In this document: one piece after another, positions 42,655-49,753 of the stretch | Layout: each line of letters begins with the position of its first letter | How positions within the stretch are numbered: position 1 is the first letter of the stretch | Assembly: GCA_003447295.1 (NCBI GenBank) | Contig: DLZQ01000009.1 | Location: 14,067-63,844, forward strand | Origin: Lachnospiraceae bacterium | GTDB lineage: Bacteria > Bacillota > Clostridia > Lachnospirales > Lachnospiraceae | Direction of reading: 5' to 3' | DNA: 49,778 bases | Position numbers and translations under genes: made by a program | The notes under the pieces: model-generated | The model's input: the letters and a program-made list of their open reading frames with translations, nothing else | Databases searched by the model: none | Told to the model about the DNA's origin: nothing

Positions 42655-43143
42655 ATGAGCGAGATAATTAAAGTAGGAATGGCGGATCTGAAGACCTGCG
42701 TAAGTCCTGACGGAGTGACTACTTTGGGACTCGGATCCTGCGTGGGAATAGCAATCCGCGATCCGGTGACGAAAATAGGCGGTCTGGCACATATTATGCT
42801 GCCGGACAGCACTACGATCCGCAACAGTAACCAGAATATCGCAAAATTTGCAGATACAGGAATCGACGAACTGGTCAGGCAGATGGAAAAGCTCGGTGCG
42901 AGGAAAGCAAGAATGGTTGCCAAGATCGCCGGCGGCGCCACCATGTTCACATTCCAGGGACGTAACGATATGATGCAGGTGGGGGAACGCAACGTAGAAG
43001 CGGTCAAGAAAAAGCTGAAAGAGATCAGTATCCCCATTCTTGCGGAAGATACAGGTAAAAACTACGGAAGAACCGTAACCTTCTATCCTGAGACCGGAGA
43101 ATTTCATATCCGTGCTGTGGGAAGAGATGAATCGGTGATCTGA
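42655..43143 (+). CDS. cheD: Chemoreceptor glutamine deamidase CheD
   Basis: CheD deamidates receptor glutamines and binds CheC, which it stimulates. The 162-residue protein carries the catalytic Cys-His-Thr set: C29 in GLGSCVGIAI, H46 in GGLAHIMLPD, and T68 in FADTGIDELV. The rest has the normal family outline, with GGATMFTF and IGERNVEA-like (VGERNVEAVKKKL) strands. It follows cheC by 30 bases, matching the usual CheC-CheD pairing. Confidence 0.96.
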   Translation: MSEIIKVGMADLKTCVSPDGVTTLGLGSCVGIAIRDPVTKIGGLAHIMLPDSTTIRNSNQNIAKFADTGIDELVRQMEKLGARKARMVAKIAGGATMFTFQGRNDMMQVGERNVEAVKKKLKEISIPILAEDTGKNYGRTVTFYPETGEFHIRAVGRDESVI

Positions 43144-43167
43144 CAGGGTTTAGATGGGAAGAAGATT

Positions 43168-43449
43168 ATGAACAGAAAGAACATGCCATTGCTTCTGATG
43201 CTGATCGCGGGTGCATGCACCTGTATCATTACATTAGTAAGATCATACTCAGTGCTGGCAAGCCTGGTGGCGCTTTTTGCGGTGATGCTTTTATTCTATT
43301 GCCTGGGAAGTGCGATTCGTCTGTTGTTGGACCGATTTGACAGACAGAACGAGGAGAAGGAAAAGCAGGAGCAGGAAGCGAAGGCGGAAGAAGCAGCTGC
43401 GACGGAAGAAGACGCAGGGCAGAAGGGTGTAAGCGAATCGAATGGATGA
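43168..43449 (+). CDS. Small two-helix membrane protein of unknown function
   Basis: The 93-residue product has two hydrophobic helices (about 7-22, MPLLLMLIAGACTCIITL, and 26-48, LASLVALFAVMLLFYCLG). A short amphipathic RLLLDRFDRQNE and a Glu/Lys/Ala-rich cytoplasmic tail (about 60-93) follow. I recognise no family. It lies between cheD and fliA and overlaps fliA by 8 bases, so it is likely translated with it. B. subtilis has no gene here. A role in placing or tuning the chemotaxis or sigma-D machinery at the membrane is only a guess. Confidence 0.75.
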   Translation: MNRKNMPLLLMLIAGACTCIITLVRSYSVLASLVALFAVMLLFYCLGSAIRLLLDRFDRQNEEKEKQEQEAKAEEAAATEEDAGQKGVSESNG

Positions 43450-44206
43450 AACCGGTAAGAAAAGGTTATTAGAAGAATATGCTGCTAATAAGCGACCGGA
43501 GACCAGGGAACAGCTGATACTGGAATATGCTCCGCTCGTGAAAGTGGTAGCCGGAAGACTGAGTATGTACCTGGGATACAACGTAGATTATGAAGATCTG
43601 GTAAGTTATGGTATCTTTGGACTGATCGATGCTATCGACAAGTTCGATTGTATGAAGGAAGTAAAGTTCGAGACCTATGCCAGTCTGCGCATCCGGGGCG
43701 CGATTCTTGACCAGATCCGAAAAATGGACTGGATCCCCCGGACGATCAGACAGCGGCAGAAAAAAATCGATGCTGTCATCAAGGAAGTGGAGCAGACTAC
43801 CGGACGCACTGCAACAGACGAAGATATAGCACAGGGATTGGGAATATCCTCCGAGGAATACCTGGATTGGCAGTCCCAGATGAAAGTCACAGGGTTAGTA
43901 TCCTTAAACGAATACATGGAACAGGGCAGTGATGTCTCACAGGATTACAGCAGACATACGACGGCACGATTTGACAGTCCGGAAGAGAGCATAGAAAAAG
44001 AAGAACTGACCAAAGTACTCGGAGAAGCACTGGAGCTTTTGACAGAAAAAGAGAAAAAAGTAGTTACTTTATATTATTATGAGGATCTTACGCTGAAAGA
44101 GATCAGTAATATTCTGGAAGTATCGGAATCGAGGGTATCACAGCTGCATACCCGTGCTTTACAGAAGATGAAGACCAAAATGGGGAACTACATGGGACTT
44201 TTATAG
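43442..44206 (+). CDS. fliA: RNA polymerase sigma factor for flagellar late genes (sigma-28, FliA/SigD)
   Basis: FliA directs transcription of late flagellar, chemotaxis and autolysin genes. The 254-residue protein shows sigma-70 regions 2 to 4: LVKVVAGRLSMYLGYNVDYE and DLVSYGIFGLIDAIDKFD (2.1-2.2), with KFETYASLRIRGAILDQIRK and DWIPRTIRQRQKKI (2.3-3.0). Region 4.2 contains LTLKEISNILEVSESRVSQL. Region 1.1 is absent, as in all sigma-28. Start ATG 43442 overlaps the upstream small gene by 8 bases; AAGGGTG is 12 bases before it. No anti-sigma flgM is in the window. A sigma-28-like site lies upstream of fliK. Confidence 0.97.
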   Translation: MDETGKKRLLEEYAANKRPETREQLILEYAPLVKVVAGRLSMYLGYNVDYEDLVSYGIFGLIDAIDKFDCMKEVKFETYASLRIRGAILDQIRKMDWIPRTIRQRQKKIDAVIKEVEQTTGRTATDEDIAQGLGISSEEYLDWQSQMKVTGLVSLNEYMEQGSDVSQDYSRHTTARFDSPEESIEKEELTKVLGEALELLTEKEKKVVTLYYYEDLTLKEISNILEVSESRVSQLHTRALQKMKTKMGNYMGLL

Positions 44207-44257
44207 AACCTGATTGATCTGCACAGAATGCAGGAAGGAAAGGCAGAGGGAAGGCAT

Positions 44258-45847
44258 ATGCAGAACGGATATTTTCAGATAGTAAAAGCCCCTGGAGGCT
44301 ATGGACTGCGGCTCGTACAGCCAAAGGACGGGGGCAGTGGCATAAACCTTCAGGAGGTTCTCTTATACCTGGACAGAGAATCGGTGCCTTACGATCCCGT
44401 GGTGATCAAAAAAGCAATTTTAGACGGTGAAGATACTGTCTGCTTTTTAGAGAGAAAAGATTGCCCGGAACTGGAGGAGACCTACAGTATCGAAGTCGCT
44501 GAGGATAACATGCAGGTCACCTTACGCTTTTATCCTGCATCACAAACCGGGAAAAGAGCGACTATGGACGGTGTGATCAAAGATCTGAGATTCCGGAACA
44601 TAGTCTATGGAATCCAGATGAGTGTTCTGCAGGATCACTTTATGTCTGAGGGAATCTATTGCACAGATCTGGTGGTGGCAAAAGGAAAAGAACCCAGACA
44701 CGGAACGGACGCATATATTAAGTATTATTTCAACACCGATGTTCATGCCAGACCAACCTTAAAAGATGACGGAACGGTGGACTATTTCCACCTGAATATG
44801 ATCAACCCTTGCAAGAAGGGGCAGCTTTTGGCGGAAATCATCCCGGAGGATGAGGGTGAGTACGGGACCACGGTACAGGGCACTAAGATAAAGCCGAGAC
44901 AGGTGAAAAAGGCGCATCTGGAATTTGGCCATAACATTGAGATCTCCGAAGACCGCAGGAGGATCACTTCCATGGTAGACGGACATGTATCCCTGGTAGA
45001 AGGCAAGGTTTTTGTATCCGATGTCTACGAAGTGGAAAATGTGGATCTGTCTACCGGTAATATTGATTTTGAAGGAAGTGTACAGATCAGGGGCAATGTG
45101 TCATCCAATTTTGTCATCCGGGCGGGTGGCAACGTGATCATCAGCGGTGTCGTGGAAGGCGCGCATATCGAGGCCGGCGGCAACATTATCATTGCAAGAG
45201 GCATGAACGGCATGTCCAAGGGAATATTGAAAGCCGGCGGCAATATTGTGGCGAAGTTTTTGGAGAATTCCACAGCAACAGCCGGAGGATATGTCAGTAC
45301 CGAATCCATCCTGCACAGCAATGTGACGGCATCTACGGAGATTCAGGTAACCGGTAAGAGAGGATTCATCACCGGCGGACATGTACGTGCCGGACAGAAG
45401 ATCGAGGTGAAGACCTTAGGAGCGACCCTGGGTGCACCTACGGTGGTGGAAGTAGGTGTGGATCCCGAGAAAAAGGCAGAATATATGAGACTTCAGAAGG
45501 AAGTCTCCGAGATTGTTAAAACCATCCGGGGTATTCAGCCGATTCTGACCAGCTTTGCGGAAAAAAAGAGCAAAGGGGTCTGTTTTACACCGGATCAGAT
45601 CAATTATATCCGGAACTCTGCAGCTATATTGGAGACACAGAAAAAGAGTCTGGAAGAGAAGAACCGCCGAATGCAGGAGCTGCAGCTGGAATTCAATCCC
45701 CAGGACAGAGCAATGGTATTGGTAAAAGGAGAGGTATATCCCGGCACTACGATCATTATCGGAGACTCTTCCATGCAGGTGAAGAGCACTTATCATTATT
45801 GTCGTTTTGAACGTATTGACGGTGATGTGAAGTCCACTCCCCTGTAA
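44258..45847 (+). CDS. FapA (DUF342) family flagellar assembly protein
   Basis: DUF342/FapA proteins contain a polymer-like beta-helix and bind flagellar or cell-pole components in some bacteria; their role in Clostridia is not clear. I start at ATG 44258 (MQNGYFQIVKAPGGYGLRL), with GAGGG 7 bases upstream; 44228 adds ten residues. The 529-residue protein has an N-terminal alpha/beta part (about 1-240). A right-handed beta-helix follows (about 245-410) with repeated G-G-N-I-I-I / A-G-G-N-V patterns (IRAGGNVIISGVVEGAHIEA). A coiled coil (about 425-475) and a small C-terminal strand domain complete it. It follows fliA by 51 bases. Confidence 0.88.
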   Translation: MQNGYFQIVKAPGGYGLRLVQPKDGGSGINLQEVLLYLDRESVPYDPVVIKKAILDGEDTVCFLERKDCPELEETYSIEVAEDNMQVTLRFYPASQTGKRATMDGVIKDLRFRNIVYGIQMSVLQDHFMSEGIYCTDLVVAKGKEPRHGTDAYIKYYFNTDVHARPTLKDDGTVDYFHLNMINPCKKGQLLAEIIPEDEGEYGTTVQGTKIKPRQVKKAHLEFGHNIEISEDRRRITSMVDGHVSLVEGKVFVSDVYEVENVDLSTGNIDFEGSVQIRGNVSSNFVIRAGGNVIISGVVEGAHIEAGGNIIIARGMNGMSKGILKAGGNIVAKFLENSTATAGGYVSTESILHSNVTASTEIQVTGKRGFITGGHVRAGQKIEVKTLGATLGAPTVVEVGVDPEKKAEYMRLQKEVSEIVKTIRGIQPILTSFAEKKSKGVCFTPDQINYIRNSAAILETQKKSLEEKNRRMQELQLEFNPQDRAMVLVKGEVYPGTTIIIGDSSMQVKSTYHYCRFERIDGDVKSTPL

Positions 45848-45872
45848 GAGTTCACAGAAAAGAGGCATAGAT

Positions 45873-46181
45873 ATGGCATTTGGCTCTTTAGAGATTGCTT
45901 CGATCCCCCGGACACAGGATTATACTGTGATGAAGCAGAATGAAGATAACAAGGGGGCATTCCAACAGATGACTCTGGGACAGCAGACGCAGAAGCACAC
46001 AGAGCAGCTCACCAAAGAGGTGCACAGCAGTGACAATGCGGACTGGTACACCGGACAATACGACGCCAAAGAAAAGGGAAATAACGAGTATGCGGGCAAC
46101 GGCGGCAAACGCCGCAAAAAGCAGCCGGAAGATGGTGTTGTGGTGAAAAAAGAGCATCAGGGATTTGATATTAAGATCTGA
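45873..46181 (+). CDS. Conserved-looking small protein of unknown function
   Basis: The 102-residue protein is hydrophilic, without signal peptide or membrane helix. It opens with AFGSLEIASIPRTQDYTVMK, then Gln/Lys-rich helix-prone sequence (about 30-55). A Lys/Arg-rich stretch (KRRKKQPED near 79) is followed by a short GFDIKI end. I do not recognise a named family. AGAGGC precedes the ATG by 7 bases and the gene lies 25 bases after the FapA-like gene, so it belongs to the operon. Possible roles (chaperone, regulator, export substrate) cannot be separated from sequence alone. Confidence 0.75.
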   Translation: MAFGSLEIASIPRTQDYTVMKQNEDNKGAFQQMTLGQQTQKHTEQLTKEVHSSDNADWYTGQYDAKEKGNNEYAGNGGKRRKKQPEDGVVVKKEHQGFDIKI

Positions 46182-46205
46182 CAATGCAAAGGAAAAACAA
46201 GTAAC

Positions 46206-46907
46206 ATGGGTATTTTGGAGATCGTCCTGCTGATTGCGGGAGTCATAATATTTACAGGAAGTTTCTTTTTGCCGCTTGGCGGGGAAAAAAACACAGGAAT
46301 CGATCAAAAAGCAGCAAAAGAAGAGATCCACGGTCTGGTGGAAGAGGAAATGAATAACGTCCGCAGTAAAATGCAGGACAAAATGGAAGAGACCTCTGAG
46401 GACGCGATAGAGAAAGCAGAACGCGCTCTGGAACGTCTGACCAATGAGAAGATCATGGCAGTTAATGAATATTCCGACACGGTATTACAAGAGATTCATA
46501 AAAATCATGAAGAAGCAATGTTCTTATATGATATGCTGAACAGCAAGCATGCAAATATCAAGGACACCGTATCCAAAATGGATAAAGCGGTCAAAGCGGC
46601 GGAAAATAAAACGCTGGAGAATAAAACGGTGGAAAATAAAGCAGCCGCAGAGAAGACCGCCACAGATAAGACCGCCGGGACGGTGGCGGAGGAGAAAGCA
46701 GCGGATGCTTCCCAGACAGAAACTCTTATACAGCCGGAGAATTCTCCAGAGATCGGATTTATGGGAGAGACGGTGCAGGAGGGACAGAACAATAACGAGA
46801 AGATCCTTGAAATGCACAAACAGGGCAAATCCACAGTGGCAATTGCCAAAGAACTGGGACTGGGTGTCGGAGAGGTAAAGCTTGTGATCGACCTGTACAA
46901 GGCCTGA
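46206..46907 (+). CDS. DUF6115-like membrane-anchored coiled-coil protein (SwrB-position)
   Basis: The 233-residue protein has an N-terminal membrane helix (LEIVLLIAGVIIFTGSFFLP, about 4-23). A long charged coiled coil follows (about 33-130, Glu/Lys/Met-rich). A Thr/Lys/Ala low-complexity region (about 130-175) contains KTLENKTVENKAAAEK. The C-terminal helix-turn-helix-like domain reads EKILEMHKQGKSTVAIAKEL then GVGEVKLVIDLYKA. Helix-coil-HTH with this position, between the fliA region and rpsB, mirrors B. subtilis SwrB, which activates the flagellar export gate. Sequence similarity to SwrB is not something I can show; the equivalence is inferred from layout and location. Confidence 0.8.
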   Translation: MGILEIVLLIAGVIIFTGSFFLPLGGEKNTGIDQKAAKEEIHGLVEEEMNNVRSKMQDKMEETSEDAIEKAERALERLTNEKIMAVNEYSDTVLQEIHKNHEEAMFLYDMLNSKHANIKDTVSKMDKAVKAAENKTLENKTVENKAAAEKTATDKTAGTVAEEKAADASQTETLIQPENSPEIGFMGETVQEGQNNNEKILEMHKQGKSTVAIAKELGLGVGEVKLVIDLYKA

Positions 46908-46950
46908 TAAGAATCGTGCGAAGCAAGGATAAGGACGGAGAAATACAATA

Positions 46951-47565
46951 ATGAAGTTAAAATATTATCTGCGCGGTCTCGGGATAGGAATGGCTGTAAC
47001 AGCACTGATTTTAGGAATCAGTTTTTCCGGTAGACAAGGACAAGAGGCGCAGACACTGACAGATGAGCAGATCAGAGAGAGGGCTTCGGAGCTGGGGATG
47101 GTGGACAGTAGCGAACTGACCCTGGCGGCACTACAAAACAGTGCACAGCCGCAGACAACGATGGAGCCGGAAGTGACAGAAGAGTCTGAAACAATGACAG
47201 AGCGTGAGGCAACCGCAGAGCCTGAAACAACGACAGAGCCTGAGGCAACCGCAGAGCCGGAAACAACCGCAGAGCCTGAAATGACAACAGAGTTTGAAAC
47301 GACAACAGAGCCTGAGACAACGGAAGAGCCTGAATTAATCACAGCACCGGAACAGTCACAGACAACCATTACTATTAAGAAAGGCTCTGATTCCGGAAGT
47401 GTCAGCAGGATGTTCTATGAGGCAGGTCTGGTGGAGAATGCGAAAGCATTTGACAATTATTTATGTAATAACGGATACAGTCGCAGCATCAATCCCGGCA
47501 TCTATGAAATAGCTCCCGGGACTTCGGAAGAAGAAATTGCCAAAATAATCACAGGAAAACATTAA
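46951..47565 (+). CDS. MltG/YceG-like protein lacking the catalytic domain
   Basis: The 204-residue protein has a short N-terminal membrane helix (about 7-26) and an extracytoplasmic acidic segment (ERASELGMVDSSE). A Thr/Glu/Pro repeat spans about 70-132 (units such as TTEPEATAEPE). A small C-terminal domain (about 138-204) reads TITIKKGSDSGSVSRMFYEA, LVENAKAFDNYLC and NPGIYEIAPGTSEEEIAKII. That domain matches the LysM-like N-terminal part of endolytic transglycosylase MltG, but the catalytic YceG region that should follow is absent. It may bind peptidoglycan as a non-enzymatic partner. It is the last gene before the operon terminator. Confidence 0.75.
   Translation: MKLKYYLRGLGIGMAVTALILGISFSGRQGQEAQTLTDEQIRERASELGMVDSSELTLAALQNSAQPQTTMEPEVTEESETMTEREATAEPETTTEPEATAEPETTAEPEMTTEFETTTEPETTEEPELITAPEQSQTTITIKKGSDSGSVSRMFYEAGLVENAKAFDNYLCNNGYSRSINPGIYEIAPGTSEEEIAKIITGKH
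47161..47334 (+). repeat. Thr-Glu-Pro coding repeat in the MltG-like gene
   Basis: Imperfect 15-base units around GAGCCTGAAACAACG and GAGCCTGAGGCAACC code for a flexible, acidic, proline-rich stalk of about 60 residues. Such repeats often vary in number between strains. All copies keep the frame. Confidence 0.75.
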
Positions 47566-47590
47566 AAACCCCTTGTCACAGGGGTTTTCC
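47565..47590 (+). terminator. Intrinsic terminator of the flagellar operon
   Basis: AAAACCCC (47565-47572) pairs with GGGGTTTT (47581-47588) around an 8-base loop; the T-run is part of the stem and continues only briefly. It begins at the last base of the MltG-like stop codon. The loop contains the rpsB -35 box. Confidence 0.75.
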
Positions 47591-47601
47591 TATGTTATAA
47601 T
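47573..47601 (+). promoter_or_regulatory. Sigma-A-type promoter for rpsB-tsf
   Basis: TTGTCA (47573-47578), a 17-base spacer and a perfect TATAAT (47596-47601) lie 146 bases before rpsB. The -35 hexamer forms most of the loop of the preceding terminator hairpin, so the terminator and promoter are interleaved. Confidence 0.8.
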
Positions 47602-47607
47602 CGCACT

Positions 47608-47747
47608 GTTGTGACAAAAAACACGCCTTTCGATTTGACGATGGTGCTTACTGCTTTTACAGAAGTCTTTGTCAGAGCTAACCGGGTTCTTAACGCGTCC
47701 CGGCAGAAAAGAAAAGCGGAAGATTTTAACCAAACGGAGGTAAAGAC
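47608..47747 (+). promoter_or_regulatory. Long rpsB leader with hairpin
   Basis: About 140 untranslated bases separate the likely start point from rpsB. CCGGG (47682-47686) pairs with CCCGG (47699-47703), and GGAGG (47736-47740) lies 7 bases before the ATG. Long ribosomal-protein leaders often bind the encoded protein for feedback control; whether S2 binds here is inference. Confidence 0.4.
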
Positions 47748-48503
47748 ATGAGCGTTATTTCTATGAAACAGTTACTTGAAGCAGGTGTTCATTTTGGACA
47801 TCAGACCAGAAGATGGAACCCTAAGATGGCTCCTTACATCTTCACCGAGAGAAACGGAATCCACATCATCGATCTGCAGAAGTCTGTAGTTAAGGTTGAT
47901 GAGGCTTACAAGGCAGTATCTGAGATCGCTGCACAGGGCGGTACTATTCTGTTCGTTGGTACCAAGAAACAGGCACAGGACGCTGTAAAGGTTGAGGCTG
48001 AGCGTTGCGGTATGTACTATGTAAACGAGAGATGGTTAGGTGGTATGCTGACCAATTTCAGAACCATCCAGTCCCGTATCGCAAGACTGCACGCAATCGA
48101 GACCATGTCTCAGGACGGTACTTTCGATGTACTGCCTAAGAAGGAAGTTATTCAGTTAAAGAAAGAATGGGAGAAGCTGGAGAAGAACCTGGGCGGTATC
48201 AAGAACATGACCAGAGTTCCCGATGCTATCTTTGTTGTAGATCCTAAGAAGGAAAGAATTTGTGTACAGGAGGCTCATGCACTGGGCATCACCCTGATCG
48301 GTATCGGCGATACCAACTGTGATCCCGAAGAGCTGGATTACATCATCCCCGGTAACGATGATGCGATCAGAGCCGTTAAGCTGATCGTTTCCAAGATGGC
48401 TGACGCTGTCATCGAAGCTAAGCAGGGCGAGGCTGTATACAGCGATGCTGATGTAGCTACCGAAGCAGAGGATATCGAAGAGGTTGCAGCTGACGCTGAA
48501 TAA
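47748..48503 (+). CDS. rpsB: 30S ribosomal protein S2
   Basis: S2 joins the small subunit late and helps recruit S1-type mRNA contacts. The 251 residues match bacterial S2. [20 protein letters not shown] opens the protein, followed by [20 protein letters not shown], then the coiled-coil region ([20 protein letters not shown]), and [20 protein letters not shown] before the C-terminal [16 protein letters not shown] [14 protein letters not shown]. It is followed by an acidic tail. Codon choice (GTT, GCT, CTG) is more biased than in the flagellar genes, as expected for high expression. tsf follows after 102 bases. Confidence 0.99.
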   Translation: MSVISMKQLLEAGVHFGHQTRRWNPKMAPYIFTERNGIHIIDLQKSVVKVDEAYKAVSEIAAQGGTILFVGTKKQAQDAVKVEAERCGMYYVNERWLGGMLTNFRTIQSRIARLHAIETMSQDGTFDVLPKKEVIQLKKEWEKLEKNLGGIKNMTRVPDAIFVVDPKKERICVQEAHALGITLIGIGDTNCDPEELDYIIPGNDDAIRAVKLIVSKMADAVIEAKQGEAVYSDADVATEAEDIEEVAADAE

Positions 48504-48527
48504 TCCGATTCCATAAGAGAAGCATAG

Positions 48528-48566
48528 GAACCCAGATTGCGATGCCTGTCATTACGGTCTGGGTTC
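48528..48566 (+). promoter_or_regulatory. Hairpin between rpsB and tsf
   Basis: GAACCCAGA (48528-48536) pairs with TCTGGGTTC (48558-48566), a perfect 9-bp stem with a 21-base loop. Only TTGAGG follows, not a T-run, so it may be a partial attenuator or RNA processing site that lowers tsf relative to rpsB, rather than a terminator. Confidence 0.5.
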
Positions 48567-48605
48567 TTGAGGATAATATATTAATTAAGAAGAGAGGATA
48601 AAAAA

Positions 48606-49706
48606 ATGGCAATTACCGCATCTATGGTAAAAGAGCTCCGTGAAATGACCGGCGCTGGTATGATGGATTGTAAGAAGGCTCTGAACGAGACAAATGGAGA
48701 TATGGACGCAGCTGTTGAGTTCCTGAGAAAGAACGGACAGGCTAAAGCTGAGAAGAAGGCAAGCCGTATCGCAGCAGAAGGCGTTGCACGTGCAGCAATC
48801 TCCGCAGACGGCAAGACCGCCTGCGTTATCGAAGTTAACTCCGAAACCGACTTCGTTGCAAAGAACGAGACCTTTACTTCTTTTGTAGAGGCTGTTAATG
48901 CAGCTGCTCTGGCATCTGATTTACAGGGTGGCAAGGATGGAGAAGATATCGAGGCACTGTTGGCTGCTCCTTTCGAAGGTGCAACCGTTAAGGAAGCTCT
49001 GGTAGAGAAGACCGCTACTATCGGTGAGAAGCTGTCCATCCGTCGTTTCGAGAAGGTATCCGGAGATGTAGCAGTATCCTACATTCACGGTGGCGGACGT
49101 ATCGGTGTTATCGTTGCAGCTAACGGTGCATCCGATGACGCAGCAAGAGAAGCGCTGACCAACATCGCTATGCAGGTAGCAGCTATGAATCCTACCTACA
49201 TCAGCAGAAATGATATTTCCGCAGAAGAACTGGCTAAGTTACAGGAGATCACTGTTGACGCAGCTCTGAACGATCCTGCATCTCTGCCCAAGCCTATCCT
49301 GAACAAGCTGATCGATAAGGCTATGAATAGTTCCGCATGGAGCGATGAGGATAAGGCTATCTACGAAGAGAAGAAGAGCAACATGAACTACCTGTTCAAC
49401 TTCCTCTCCAAGGAAGCAGCTGCTGCTCTGGCTGAGCTGGCTATGGCTGACAAGGACGCTATCGTATCTGATAAGATCTTCAAGGGTCTGGCAGACGGTC
49501 GTGTATCCAAGCAGCTGAAGGAGATCTGCCTGTTAGATCAGACCTATGTTAAGGCTGAGGACGGCAAGCAGACCGTAGCTAAGTATTTAGAGAGCGTTAA
49601 TAAGGCTCTGACCATCGCTAAGGTTGTTCGTTTCGAAGTTGGAGAAGGCATGGAGAAGAAGAACGAGGACTTCGCAGCAGAAGTTGCTGCTCAGATGAAC
49701 GCTTAA
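48606..49706 (+). CDS. tsf: Translation elongation factor Ts (with internal insertion)
   Basis: EF-Ts exchanges GDP for GTP on EF-Tu. The UBA-like N-terminus (VKELREMTGAGMMDCKKALN), the key TDFVAKNETF motif (about 80-89) that contacts EF-Tu, and the two core subdomains are present. The length of 366 is well above the usual 283-315. The surplus, about residues 229-287, lies between DAALNDPAS and the conserved SKQLKEICLLDQ. It reads as in-frame helical sequence (LNKLIDKAMNSSAWSDEDKA, FLSKEAAAALAELAMADK), not as a frameshift. It falls in the coiled-coil arm region. GAGAGGA lies 8 bases before the ATG. A terminator follows. Confidence 0.97.
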   Translation: MAITASMVKELREMTGAGMMDCKKALNETNGDMDAAVEFLRKNGQAKAEKKASRIAAEGVARAAISADGKTACVIEVNSETDFVAKNETFTSFVEAVNAAALASDLQGGKDGEDIEALLAAPFEGATVKEALVEKTATIGEKLSIRRFEKVSGDVAVSYIHGGGRIGVIVAANGASDDAAREALTNIAMQVAAMNPTYISRNDISAEELAKLQEITVDAALNDPASLPKPILNKLIDKAMNSSAWSDEDKAIYEEKKSNMNYLFNFLSKEAAAALAELAMADKDAIVSDKIFKGLADGRVSKQLKEICLLDQTYVKAEDGKQTVAKYLESVNKALTIAKVVRFEVGEGMEKKNEDFAAEVAAQMNA

Positions 49707-49725
49707 TTATAATGGATTTATTTTG

Positions 49726-49753
49726 AAAAGGCATACGTGAGTATGCCTTTTTT
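49726..49753 (+). terminator. Intrinsic terminator after tsf
   Basis: AAAGGCATAC (49727-49736) pairs perfectly with GTATGCCTTT (49741-49750) around a GTGA tetraloop, followed by more T. It ends the rpsB-tsf operon. The final 25 bases of the window show no further feature. Confidence 0.9.
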
